A DNA stretch of 31,344 nt from DASZGI01 sp035938995 (GCF_035938995.1 NZ_DASZGI010000183.1:1-31344), one strand, 5' to 3'; positions 1 through 6,906 are shown, counted from the first letter of the stretch. The notes: generated by a model from the sequence alone, not told the origin. Numbers and translations are program-made.

Positions 1-1647
1 CTGGCTCACCGGACGGCCACCAGGCAGGGGCCCGAACGGCGAGGGGGTCTGCGCGTCGAGGGTGACCAGGTAGGGGCGGCTGCCGTACGGGAACGACAGG
101 TCGAAGGACTGCGCGTCGTAGACCGGGTCGAAGCTGCGCTGCGACAAGAAGGCCAGGTACAGCCCGTCGGCGGTGAACACCGGATCGGTGTCGGAGAACC
201 GGCCGTCGGTCACCTCCACGATCTCGTGATCCGCTCTGCTGCCTTGGCCGCCTGCGGCGGCGGGGCTGCCTTGGCCGCCTGCGGCGGCGGGGCGGGCCAT
301 GTACAGGCGGCGCAGCGGCCACGGCCCGGGATGGGACCAGGCCAGCCAGGCCGAGTCGGGCGAGAAGGACAGCCCCTCGACCGGCCCGTTGTCGGACGCG
401 GGCAGCTCGGTCACCTGGCCGGATGCTACGTCGACGGCCAGCAGCCGGCCGTCGTGGAGGGCGGCCGCGACCGTAGCCCCGTCCGGGGAAGCGGCCAGGC
501 TGGTGACCGTGCCGCCAAGACCTTCGGTAAGCCGAACGGAGCGTGGTTCACCGGTCACGGACACGACCTCGAGCGCGTCCGGGGTTTGGGGACCGGCGGC
601 GTCGGTGACCCAGACCACCTGGCCGGTCTCACCGAGCACCCGGGGCAGCCGGGCCCGGGCGTCCGGGTTCACGTGCAGCGCGCGGGCCGGTCCGTCCTTG
701 TGGGTCAGCCAGTGCACCGTGCCGCGCACCTCGACCACGCTGGCCTGCCCGGTCTGGTCGCAGTCCAGGCTGCCCAGGTGATCGCGGGCGGTGACGAGCC
801 GGGGGGCGCGGGCCGCGGACGGGGAGCCGAGGGTGATCTCGACCGGGTGCGGCCCGGCGGCCTCGGGGCCGTCCAGCATCCAGAGGTCGCCCGCGACGTG
901 GTAGACGATGCGGTGCCCGTCGGTGCTGGGGTTCCGGGCGTACCGGCCGTCGTGGTCGGTGTGCCGGGCCAGGTCGGTGCCGTCCAGGGCGCAGGAGTAG
1001 ATGTTGCCGGTGCCCTCGTGGTCGGACAGGAAGAACAGCCGGCCGGCGATCAGCATCGGGCTGCCGAGCTGGGTGTTCAGGTCGGTCAGGATCCGGGTGA
1101 ACAAGGGGTCATCGCCGGTGGCGATCCAGAGCTTGCCCGCGGTGCCGCCCCGGTAACGCTTCCAGTGGGCCAGATCGTTGTTGTTCCGGCCGGTCAGCAG
1201 CGCGGTCCCGGCGGTTTCGAGGGCGAGGTCGCTGACCGGGCCGAACGGCAACCGCCGGGGCGGCGCGCCGTGCAGCGGGACCGCGTAGGCCCAGGAGTAC
1301 TGGTTCTCCGGCTGCCCGGCGGCGCTGACGGCCAGGACCTCGCCGGTCTGGGTCCAGCCGGTCACCCGGGTCCGGTTGTCCCCCCAGTAGGTGAGGCGGC
1401 CCTGGTCGGCGCCCTCGGGATCGGCGGTGAAGACCTCGGGCTGGCCGTCCCGCCAGCTGGTCCAGGCGACCGCGGTCCCGTCCGGGGAGAACCGCGGGTA
1501 GCTGACCTGGGCGGCGTCGGCGGACAGCCGCCAGGCGCGGCCCCCCTCGGCGGGTGCGAGCCATACGTCGTCTTCTGCGACGAAGACGAGAAGCTCACCG
1601 TGAACATGCGGATACCGAAGATAACCAGCGGAAGTCACGCAGTTCAT
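1..1647 (-). CDS. Tricorn protease homologue (S41 family), N-terminal part, runs off the window
   Basis: Open frame of 549 codons with no stop before base 1, so the C-terminus is missing. It begins MNCVTSAGYLRYPHVHGE and continues LLVFVAEDDVWLAPAEGG, the characteristic opening of actinobacterial tricorn proteases. WD40/TolB-like blade motifs recur (YPRFSPDGTAVAWTSW, LTYWGD, GLSFSPDSAWLAWSHPGPW, FTADGLYLAFLS). The visible part therefore corresponds to the two N-terminal beta-propellers that feed peptides to the core. The PDZ and S41 catalytic domains would lie outside the window. The family is cytosolic and degrades oligopeptides downstream of the proteasome or other proteases. ATG at 1647 follows the response-regulator stop by 17 bp, so it is probably co-transcribed with it. 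GTG at 1638 (VTSAGYL) is an equally good start, and neither has a strong ribosome site. A 27-bp tandem duplication lies inside the gene. Confidence 0.85.
   Translation of the reverse strand, partial: MNCVTSAGYLRYPHVHGELLVFVAEDDVWLAPAEGGRAWRLSADAAQVSYPRFSPDGTAVAWTSWRDGQPEVFTADPEGADQGRLTYWGDNRTRVTGWTQTGEVLAVSAAGQPENQYSWAYAVPLHGAPPRRLPFGPVSDLALETAGTALLTGRNNNDLAHWKRYRGGTAGKLWIATGDDPLFTRILTDLNTQLGSPMLIAGRLFFLSDHEGTGNIYSCALDGTDLARHTDHDGRYARNPSTDGHRIVYHVAGDLWMLDGPEAAGPHPVEITLGSPSAARAPRLVTARDHLGSLDCDQTGQASVVEVRGTVHWLTHKDGPARALHVNPDARARLPRVLGETGQVVWVTDAAGPQTPDALEVVSVTGEPRSVRLTEGLGGTVTSLAASPDGATVAAALHDGRLLAVDVASGQVTELPASDNGPVEGLSFSPDSAWLAWSHPGPWPLRRLYMARPAAAGGQGSPAAAGGQGSRADHEIVEVTDGRFSDTDPVFTADGLYLAFLSQRSFDPVYDAQSFDLSFPYGSRPYLVTLDAQTPSPFGPLPGGRPVSQ
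239..292. repeat. 27-bp perfect tandem duplication in the tricorn gene
   Basis: Two adjacent identical 27-bp units (239-265 and 266-292), GC-rich, are in frame with the minus-strand tricorn gene and encode PAAAGGQGS twice. They sit in a loop between propeller strands, after RRLYMAR and before the VTDGRFSDTDPVF strand. A recent slippage event is the simplest origin. Confidence 0.9.
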
Positions 1648-1664
1648 CTTATGGTCTGGGTGGT

Positions 1665-2306
1665 TTACAGCCATCCGCGTTCGGATGCGATGTGGAGCGC
1701 CTCGGCGCGGTTGCGGGCACCGGTCTTCTGGATGCAGGCGGACAGGTAGTTCCGCACCGTCCCCTCGGACAGGTACAGCTGGCGGGCGATCTCGGCGATG
1801 GTGCCGCCGTCCGCGGAGGCCGCCAGGACGTCCCGCTCGCGCGGGGTGAGCGGGTTGAGCCCGTCGGCCAGGGCGGCGGCGGCCAGGTCCGGGTCGATGA
1901 CCCGCTCGCCGGCCAGGACCCGGCGGATGGTCTGGGTCAGCTTGTCGGCCGGGGAGTCCTTGACCAGGAACGCGGAGACACCCGACTCCATCGCGCGGCG
2001 CAGGAAGCCGGGACGGCCGAACGTGGTCAAGATGACGATCTTGGTGCCGGGGAGGATCTTCTTCAGCTCGGCGGCGGCGGCCAGCCCGTCCAGCCCGGGC
2101 ATCTCGATGTCCAGCACGGCCACGTCCGGGCGGGTGTCCTGCGCCGCCTTGAGCACCTCGTCGCCGCGGCCGACCTGGGCCACGATCTCCATGTCGCCCT
2201 CGAACGAGAGCAGCGCGGCCAGCGCCTCCCGGATCATCACCTGGTCCTCGGCAAGCAGCAGCCGGACCGGGGCCTGGCCGTCTTGAGCCGCGGGGTCAGG
2301 CGTCAT
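1665..2306 (-). CDS. NarL/LuxR-family response regulator (copy 1)
   Basis: 213 residues. The receiver domain (about 14-130) has the acidic pair E20-D21, phospho-acceptor D66 in VLDIEMPG, the T94-region motif VILTT and K116 in FLVKD. The C-terminal LuxR helix-turn-helix (about 150-213) reads LTPRERDVLAASADG and LYLSEGTVRNYLS. This is a DesR-like two-component output regulator that binds DNA as a phospho-dimer. ATG at 2306 overlaps the end of the upstream kinase by 11 bp (kinase stop at 2298-2296), the usual translationally coupled arrangement. It is about 91% identical to the regulator at 3854-4474. The clearest divergence is in the helix before the recognition helix (GGTIAEIARQLYL against GSVNSEIAAKLSL), so the two copies may have slightly different DNA contacts. 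Confidence 0.93.
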   Translation of the reverse strand: MTPDPAAQDGQAPVRLLLAEDQVMIREALAALLSFEGDMEIVAQVGRGDEVLKAAQDTRPDVAVLDIEMPGLDGLAAAAELKKILPGTKIVILTTFGRPGFLRRAMESGVSAFLVKDSPADKLTQTIRRVLAGERVIDPDLAAAALADGLNPLTPRERDVLAASADGGTIAEIARQLYLSEGTVRNYLSACIQKTGARNRAEALHIASERGWL

Positions 2307-3150
2307 AGTGGTCCACCGGGACCGTCGCGGTCAGCTTGAAGCCCCGGCCGCGGGTGGGATCGGCCGCGCCGAGGGACAGGCGGCCGCCTTCGGCGGACAG
2401 GCGTTCGGACATGCCGTGCAGGCCGGATCCCTTGCCGGCCCGCAGGTCCGTTTGCGGGCTTGTTGGCGGGCTCGTTTGCGGGTTTGCTGGCGGGCTTGCT
2501 TGCGGGCTTGTTGGCAGGCTCGTTTGCGGGCTTGTTGGCGGGCTTGCTTGCGGGCTTGTTGGCGGGTGGTTGAGGCCGTGGCCGTCGTCGGAGACCTCGA
2601 GGGAGAGCTCTCCGGGGTGTTCGGTCAGGCGGATCCGGCAGTTCTTCGCGCCGGAGTGCCGGATCACGTTGGTTACCGCCTCGCGCAGGCACCAGGCCAG
2701 CACGGCCTCGGCTTCGGCGTCGAACGTGCCTGAGCGCAGCGTCAGCCCGGGGTCGTCGTCGAGCCGGATGCCGGTCGCGTCCAGCGCGTTCCGCGCGGTG
2801 ATGACCTCGATCGCGAGCGTGGGGCGGCGGTAACCGCTGACCGCCTCCCGGATGTCGTGCAGCGTCTGCCGGCTGACCCGGCCGATGTCGCCGAGGTCGC
2901 CGAGTACCGTGTCGCGTTCTTGTGTGGCCGGCAGCCTGGACAGCCGCTTGGCGGCCAGCTCCGACTTCAGCGTGATTACCGACAGGGACTGACCGGTCAG
3001 GTCGTGCATGTCCCGGGCCAGCCGGAGCCGTTCCTCGTTGGTGGCCAGCTTGGCGACCGTCTCGCGCGCCTGGGCCAGTTCGTGCATGAGCTCCATCTGC
3101 TGCCGGAAGCCGATCATGGCCACGCCGATGAGCAGCACGGGCAGCAGCAC
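2296..3150 (-). CDS. DesK-type sensor histidine kinase, sensor-truncated (copy 1)
   Basis: Transmitter of a HisKA_3/HATPase_c kinase. It has the phospho-accepting histidine in RLARDMHDLTGQSLSVITLK, N-box REAVTNVIRHSGA, G1-box DDGHG and G2-box GSGLHGMSERL. Only the last transmembrane helix survives upstream (FLVVLLPVLLIGVAMIGF). Before that the frame stays open but is the antisense of the opposing kinase (3175-3864), so the multi-helix sensor region expected in DesK-like kinases is absent. The start is uncertain: GTG 3150 (284 aa) keeps the helix, while ATG 3117 (273 aa) shortens it. A Pro/Ser/Thr/Gln/Ala repeat of about 40 residues from a 12-bp minisatellite interrupts the ATP lid between G1 and G2. 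It ends VDHYDA and overlaps the regulator by 11 bp. It may be functional, constitutively active, or decaying. Confidence 0.8.
   Translation of the reverse strand: MLLPVLLIGVAMIGFRQQMELMHELAQARETVAKLATNEERLRLARDMHDLTGQSLSVITLKSELAAKRLSRLPATQERDTVLGDLGDIGRVSRQTLHDIREAVSGYRRPTLAIEVITARNALDATGIRLDDDPGLTLRSGTFDAEAEAVLAWCLREAVTNVIRHSGAKNCRIRLTEHPGELSLEVSDDGHGLNHPPTSPQASPPTSPQTSLPTSPQASPPANPQTSPPTSPQTDLRAGKGSGLHGMSERLSAEGGRLSLGAADPTRGRGFKLTATVPVDHYDA
2450..2569. repeat. 12-bp minisatellite, 10 units, in the kinase ATP lid
   Basis: Ten contiguous 12-bp units (gtttgcgggctt, gttggcgggctc, gcttgcgggctt and close variants), best read as alternating types giving a 24-bp higher-order period. On the minus strand they encode repeating PTSPQASP/PANPQTSP-like peptides. 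The second kinase copy has only a short unrelated linker (PSGQEPDAPQGA) here, so the array expanded after duplication of the pair. All units are multiples of three, so expansion keeps the frame. Confidence 0.93.
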
Positions 3151-3174
3151 GACGAGAAAATCCGACGCGTCGTC

Positions 3175-3864
3175 ATGCGCGAGCTCGCCCAGGCCCGCGA
3201 GACGGTCGCGAAGCTGGCCGCCAACGAGGAGCGGCTCCGGCTGGCCCGGGACATGCACGACCTGACCGGCCAGTCGCTGTCGGTGATCACGCTCAAGTCG
3301 GACCTGGCCGCCAAGCGGCTGAGCAGGCTGCCCGCCTCGGCGGAGCGCGACGCGGCGCTCGGTGACCTCGGCGACATCGGCCTGGTCAGCCGGCAGACGC
3401 TGCACGACATCAGGGAGGCGGTCTCCGGCTACCGCCGCCCGACGCTGGCCATCGAGGCGATCACGGCCAGGAACGCGCTGGAGGCGGCCGACATCAGGCT
3501 GGACGACGACCCGGAACTGACGCTGCGTTCTGGCACGTTCGACGCCGAAGCCGAGGCGGTGCTGGCCTGGTGCTTGCGCGAGGCGGTGACGAACGTGATC
3601 AGGCATTCCGGCGCCAGGAACTGCCGGATCCGCCTGGTCCAGCACCCCGGTGAACTGTCCCTCGAGATCAGTGACGACGGCCACGGACCCAGCGGCCAGG
3701 AGCCGGACGCGCCCCAGGGCGCCGGCCTGCACGGCATGTCGGAACGGCTGTCGGCCGAAGGCGGCCGCCTGTCGCTCGGCACGGCCGAACCCGGCCCCGG
3801 TAGTCGAGGGGGCCACGGCTTCAAGCTCACCGCCACGGTTCCGGTGGACCACTATGACGCATGA
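3175..3864 (+). CDS. Histidine kinase transmitter lacking any sensor or membrane domain (copy 2)
   Basis: Reading from ATG 3175 (MRELAQARETVAKLAANEER) gives 229 residues: HisKA_3 with H in RLARDMHDLTGQSLSVITLK, N-box REAVTNVIRHSGA, G1-box DDGHG and G2-box GAGLHGMSERL. The catalytic motifs are intact. Upstream the frame stays open, but that sequence is the antisense of the opposing kinase and has no membrane helices, so 3175 is the first start with homology. The gene lacks the N-terminal sensor entirely. Only 24 bp separate this start from GTG 3150 of the opposing kinase, which leaves no room for an ordinary promoter. The stop at 3862-3864 overlaps the downstream regulator by 11 bp. It could be a soluble kinase or a pseudogene fragment. 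Confidence 0.75.
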   Translation: MRELAQARETVAKLAANEERLRLARDMHDLTGQSLSVITLKSDLAAKRLSRLPASAERDAALGDLGDIGLVSRQTLHDIREAVSGYRRPTLAIEAITARNALEAADIRLDDDPELTLRSGTFDAEAEAVLAWCLREAVTNVIRHSGARNCRIRLVQHPGELSLEISDDGHGPSGQEPDAPQGAGLHGMSERLSAEGGRLSLGTAEPGPGSRGGHGFKLTATVPVDHYDA

Positions 3865-4474
3865 GGCACCGGTCCGGCTGCTGCTGGCCGAGGATCAGGT
3901 CATGATCAGGGAGGCGCTGGCCGCCCTGCTGACGTTCGAGGGCGACATGGAGGTCGTGGCCCAGGTCGGCCGGGGCGACGAGGTGGTCAAGGCGGCCCAG
4001 GACACCGAGCCGGACGTGGCCGTGCTCGACATCGAGATGCCCGGCCTGGACGGGCTGGCCGCCGCCGCCGAGCTGAAGAAGATCCTTCCCGGCATCAAGA
4101 TCGTGATCCTGACCACGTTCGGCCGGCCGGGTTTCCTGCGTCGCGCCATGGAGTCCGGGGTCTCCGCGTTCCTGGTCAAGGACTCCCCGGCCGACAAGCT
4201 CACGCAGACCATCCGCCGCGTGCTGAACGGCGAGCGGGTCATCGACCCGGACCTGGCCGCCGCCGCGCTGGCCGACGGAATCAACCCCCTGACCGGCCGG
4301 GAGCGCGACGTCCTCGCGGCGTCGGCCGACGGCTCGGTCAACTCGGAGATCGCGGCCAAACTCAGCCTGTCCGAGGGCACCGTGCGCAACTACCTGTCCG
4401 CCTGTATCCAGAAGACCGGCGCGCGCAACCGGGCCGAGGCAGTCCGCATCGCCCAGGAGAAGGGCTGGCTGTGA
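3854..4474 (+). CDS. NarL/LuxR-family response regulator (copy 2)
   Basis: 206 residues from ATG 3854 (MTHEAPVRLLLAEDQ), overlapping the kinase stop by 11 bp exactly as in copy 1. The receiver domain has phospho-acceptor D59 in VLDIEMPG, VILTT and FLVKD. The LuxR helix-turn-helix reads LTGRERDVLAAS and LSLSEGTVRNYLS. It is a close paralogue of the regulator at 1665-2306. All catalytic and structural motifs are intact, so this half of the pair has been kept under selection or is recent. Transcription is probably from inside the duplicated region or by read-through, since no upstream promoter region remains. It converges on greA. Confidence 0.92.
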   Translation: MTHEAPVRLLLAEDQVMIREALAALLTFEGDMEVVAQVGRGDEVVKAAQDTEPDVAVLDIEMPGLDGLAAAAELKKILPGIKIVILTTFGRPGFLRRAMESGVSAFLVKDSPADKLTQTIRRVLNGERVIDPDLAAAALADGINPLTGRERDVLAASADGSVNSEIAAKLSLSEGTVRNYLSACIQKTGARNRAEAVRIAQEKGWL

Positions 4475-4538
4475 CCGCGCCCGGTCGCGCCGCGACGGGC
4501 TGAATCAGGGCACCGAATCAGATCAGTTTTCTGATGTA

Positions 4539-5036
4539 TCAGTGCTGGTACGGCTCGGCGGACAGCAGCTTGACCGCCATCGTCTTCCCGTTCGGCAGCT
4601 CGTACTCGCTGCTCTCGCCGACCTTCCGGCCGTTGATCGCGGAGCCGAGGGGCGACTGCGGCGAATAGACCTCGGTCGCGGCTCCGGCGTCCTCGCGCGA
4701 CCCGAGCAGGAACTCCAGCGTGTCGGCGTCGTCACCGTCGAAGGCGACCTTGACCACCATGCCGGGCGCGGCCACGCCGGAGACCGTCGGCGCCGTGCCG
4801 ACCTGGGCGTTCTCCAGCAGATGGCGCAGCTGCAAGATGCGCGCCTCCTGCTTGCCCTGCTCCTCCTTCGCGGCGTGGTATCCGCCGTTCTCCCGCAGGT
4901 CGCCCTCCTCGCGGGCGGCCTCGATCTTCTTCGCGATGTCGGTGCGGCCCGGACCCTGGAGGTATTCCAGCTCGGCTTTCAGCCGGTCGTACGCCTCCTG
5001 AGTGAGCCAGGTGACGTTGTCGCTGGTCTGGGTCAC
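4539..5036 (-). CDS. greA: Transcription elongation factor GreA
   Basis: 165 residues from GTG 5036 (VTQTSDNVTWLTQEAYDRLKA). The N-terminal coiled coil carries the acidic tip and conserved stretch AREEGDLRENGGYHAAKEEQ, and the C-terminal FKBP-like domain ends in SPLGSAINGRKVGESSEYEL. GreA enters the secondary channel of RNA polymerase and stimulates cleavage of the transcript 3' end in backtracked complexes. The start is fixed by a good ribosome site (gaggag, 7 nt upstream). A longer open frame to 5126 is not needed. Tip residues read ENGGYH rather than the common ENAEYH, a conservative difference seen in actinobacterial homologues. Its leader contains a promoter-like pair and an 11-bp inverted repeat. 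Confidence 0.96.
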   Translation of the reverse strand: MTQTSDNVTWLTQEAYDRLKAELEYLQGPGRTDIAKKIEAAREEGDLRENGGYHAAKEEQGKQEARILQLRHLLENAQVGTAPTVSGVAAPGMVVKVAFDGDDADTLEFLLGSREDAGAATEVYSPQSPLGSAINGRKVGESSEYELPNGKTMAVKLLSAEPYQH

Positions 5037-5044
5037 GGCTGCTC

Positions 5045-5105
5045 CTCGTAGTTTCAAGCCGGTCGGTCGGGCGCCACCCGTACGTGGTACCCGCGAAACT
5101 ACGAG
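5045..5105. repeat. 11-bp inverted repeat bracketing the greA leader
   Basis: Perfect arms ctcgtagtttc (5045-5055) and gaaactacgag (5095-5105), 39 bp apart. In the greA direction the first arm overlaps the end of the probable -10 box and the second abuts the ribosome site. It could be an operator pair or, if transcription starts a little upstream, an RNA stem that presents or hides the ribosome site. Confidence 0.8.
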
Positions 5106-5132
5106 GCTACCAAGGGCCGCCGACAATCGACA
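5104..5132 (-). promoter_or_regulatory. Probable greA promoter
   Basis: On the minus strand TGTCGA (5132-5127), a 17-bp spacer and TAGCCT (5109-5104) match the housekeeping-sigma pattern of actinobacteria. The predicted start near 5097 gives a leader of about 60 nt. Position and spacing support it; there are no expression data. Confidence 0.45.
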
Positions 5133-5203
5133 CCGCGTACGCGAAGGACGATCGCGCCCGGTGGAGGCGTCAGGCTGCTGTGCTGTCGGGGTGAGTGCGC
5201 CGC

Positions 5204-5785
5204 TCAGGACGTGATCGTGCAGGAGGAGACCTCGACGGTGTTGGCCTGGGAGGTGGTGGAAAGCGTATAGCTCATCACATTCGTCCCCCGGCCCGCCGGA
5301 ATCTGCACCGCCACGCTGCCGACCACGCTCCCGCGCGTGTCGAGCGCCTCGAGCGTGCAGCTGGCCGTCTTGTCCGCGGCCTTGTCCACCTCGAAGGTCA
5401 CCGCGACCGAGTCGGTCTGCGCGGTGAACTTCAGCACCGTGCCCTGGATCGCCGGATGCGACTGCTCCCAGCCGATGTAGCCGGCCACGCCGCCGAGTAT
5501 CGCGAGCCCGACGACGGCGAGTCCGATCTTCCGGCCGCGCGACATGCCCCGGCGCGTACCGTACCGGTCCTGCGGATTCGTCATGGCGGCCAGGGATGTC
5601 CCGTTCGTGCCGGCGGTTCCCGAGCCCGCCGGGGCCGTCAGGAAGGCCGGGCGCGTCGCGAGCGGCGGCTGTGTCCTCTGTGACGCGAACTCCGGCTCGA
5701 TTGGTTCTGAGATGTCCGAGATGTCAGCCGGTGGCTGTAGCCGATAGGGCTTGATAGGCGGAGTCGATTCTGTGTTGTCCGTCAT
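5204..5785 (-). CDS. DUF4307 single-pass membrane protein
   Basis: 193 residues: a Pro/Thr-rich disordered N-terminus (1-65), NPQDRYGTRRGMSRGRK, one membrane helix (about 88-106, IGLAVVGLAILGGVAGYIGW) and an extracytoplasmic domain of about 85 residues with two cysteines (ASCTLEALD and VSSCTITS). The second half matches the actinobacterial DUF4307 family, whose members are usually near 130 residues and lie between mca and greA, as here. The function of the family is unknown. ATG 5785 has a good ribosome site (gagga, 6 nt upstream). The internal ATG at 5584 would give a typical family length but lacks a ribosome site, so the longer form is preferred. It is transcribed away from mca and toward greA. 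Confidence 0.85.
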   Translation of the reverse strand: MTDNTESTPPIKPYRLQPPADISDISEPIEPEFASQRTQPPLATRPAFLTAPAGSGTAGTNGTSLAAMTNPQDRYGTRRGMSRGRKIGLAVVGLAILGGVAGYIGWEQSHPAIQGTVLKFTAQTDSVAVTFEVDKAADKTASCTLEALDTRGSVVGSVAVQIPAGRGTNVMSYTLSTTSQANTVEVSSCTITS

Positions 5786-5890
5786 GTGTTCCTCGGTTGT
5801 GCCGGGAGTGATGGAAGACCGTCGCGGTGTGGGTTGTTACCGCTAGAGGTCGAACAACGCAGGTTTGGCCGTTCGACGCGGTCGTCCGCC

Positions 5891-5896
5891 ACTATA
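5891..5896 (-). promoter_or_regulatory. Possible -10 box for the DUF4307 gene
   Basis: TATAGT on the minus strand is a good actinobacterial -10 hexamer. The -35 region is weak. It lies in the 177-bp gap between the divergent DUF4307 and mca genes and would give a leader of about 100 nt. Confidence 0.3.
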
Positions 5897-5962
5897 GAGG
5901 CTGTTGTTGTTTTCGCCATCAGGAGATCGACGCAAAAGCGCTCAAGATGAGGAGAATCGTCC

Positions 5963-6838
5963 GTGGACCAGCAGCTGCGGCTGATGGCAGTACATGCCCA
6001 CCCCGACGACGAGTCGTCTAAGGGCGCGGCGACGATGGCCCGGTACGTCGCGGAGGGCGTGTCCGTGCTCGTCGTCACGTGCACCGGGGGCGAGCGCGGC
6101 GACGTGCTCAACCCGCGGTTGAAGAACGATCCCGCGGTCGCCGCGAACATCCGGGAGATCCGCAAGGCCGAGATGGAGGCCGCGCGCCAGATCCTCGGCG
6201 TCGACCAGGCCTGGCTCGGCTTCATCGACTCCGGCCTGCCCGAGGGAGACCCGCCGCCACCGCTGCCCGACGGCTGTTTCGCGCTCCAGGACGTCACCGT
6301 GGCCGCCGAGCCCTTGGTGCGGCTGATGCGCGAGTTCCGGCCCCACGTGGTCACCACGTACGACGAGAACGGCGGTTACCCGCACCCCGACCACGTCCAG
6401 TGCCACCGGGTCTCCGTCGAGGCTTTCGACACCGCGGGGGACCCGGACCGCTACCCGGACGCGGGCGAGGCGTGGCAGCCGCTGAAGCTCTACTACAACC
6501 AGTCCTTCACCAAGGCGCGCGTCATCGCGATGCACGAGGCGTTGCTGGCCCGTGGCCTCGAGTCGCCGTACGCGGGCTGGATCGAGAACTGGGGCGACCA
6601 CCCGGAGCGCAAGATCACCACACGGGTGCCCTGCGGCGACTACTTCGAGACCCGCGACCGCGCGCTGCTCGCCCACGCCACCCAGATCGACCCCGACGGC
6701 CCCTGGTTCTCCGTGCCGTTGGAGATCCAGCGGGAGGTCTGGCCCACCGAGGACTACGAGCTGGCGCGCTCGCTGGTGGACACCACGCTGCCCGAGGACG
6801 ACCTGTTCGCGGGCGTGAGCGAGACCGTGGTCGTCTAA
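5963..6838 (+). CDS. mca: Mycothiol S-conjugate amidase
   Basis: 291 residues of the LmbE/PIG-L zinc hydrolase fold. Zinc ligands are visible in HAHPDDE (H13, D16) and HPDH (H144). D15 is the usual catalytic base. Length, the internal YYNQSF segment and the IENWGDHPERKITT region point to Mca rather than the shorter MshB deacetylase. Mca cleaves mycothiol-S-conjugates to a mercapturic acid, which is exported, and GlcN-inositol, which is recycled. It is the detoxification step in actinobacteria using mycothiol instead of glutathione. The start is GTG 5963 with ribosome site aggaga 7 nt upstream. It is divergent from the DUF4307 gene and closed by a strong hairpin. Confidence 0.96.
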   Translation: MDQQLRLMAVHAHPDDESSKGAATMARYVAEGVSVLVVTCTGGERGDVLNPRLKNDPAVAANIREIRKAEMEAARQILGVDQAWLGFIDSGLPEGDPPPPLPDGCFALQDVTVAAEPLVRLMREFRPHVVTTYDENGGYPHPDHVQCHRVSVEAFDTAGDPDRYPDAGEAWQPLKLYYNQSFTKARVIAMHEALLARGLESPYAGWIENWGDHPERKITTRVPCGDYFETRDRALLAHATQIDPDGPWFSVPLEIQREVWPTEDYELARSLVDTTLPEDDLFAGVSETVVV

Positions 6839-6872
6839 ATGGCGGCCGTCTAAGCCTTCTGAGTTGACGGAG

Positions 6873-6906
6873 GAGGTCGTGAGGCCGGCCTCGGCCTCAC
6901 GACCTC
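6873..6906. terminator. Bidirectional hairpin between mca and the GT-C-like gene
   Basis: Perfect 15-bp GC-rich stem (6873-6887 with 6892-6906) and a 4-nt loop (gcct), placed between two convergent genes. There is no long U tract, which is common for actinobacterial terminators. Confidence 0.8.

Larger units (their letters stand above)
1665..4474. repeat. Large imperfect inverted repeat: two kinase-regulator pairs head to head
   Basis: The left arm (about 1665-3095, minus) and right arm (about 3174-4474, plus) encode homologous kinase and regulator proteins that differ at only about one residue in ten in both genes. Homology on the plus side starts at the MRELAQARETVAKLA codons; on the minus side the equivalent is MHELAQARETVAKLA. 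The only unpaired sequence is about 80 bp at the centre (about 3095-3174), which encodes the last membrane helix of the minus-strand kinase, plus the minisatellite in the left arm. A perfect 10-bp palindrome, cgacgcgtcg (3163-3172), sits at the right edge of the centre. Confidence 0.88.

Noticed and set aside
226..1749. 507-codon plus-strand open frame
   Set aside because: Antisense to the tricorn gene; Gly/Pro/Arg/Val-rich composition without domains.
2450..2569. CRISPR-like array
   Set aside because: Units are contiguous 12-mers without spacers and are translated in the kinase frame.
3151..3852. N-terminal extension of the minus-strand kinase to 518 residues
   Set aside because: The added part is exactly the antisense of the opposing kinase gene; open only because of GC-rich codon use.
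7..4474. Mobile element as the cause of the kinase inverted repeat
   Set aside because: No transposase, terminal repeats or target duplication seen at 1665, 4474 or the centre.
4501..4541. Repeated atcag/ctgat near the regulator-greA convergence as a terminator
   Set aside because: The stem is only 5 bp and AT-rich; too weak to call.
5037..5126. Longer greA start
   Set aside because: The extra 30 residues overlap the promoter and inverted repeat; the GTG at 5036 has the ribosome site and matches family length.
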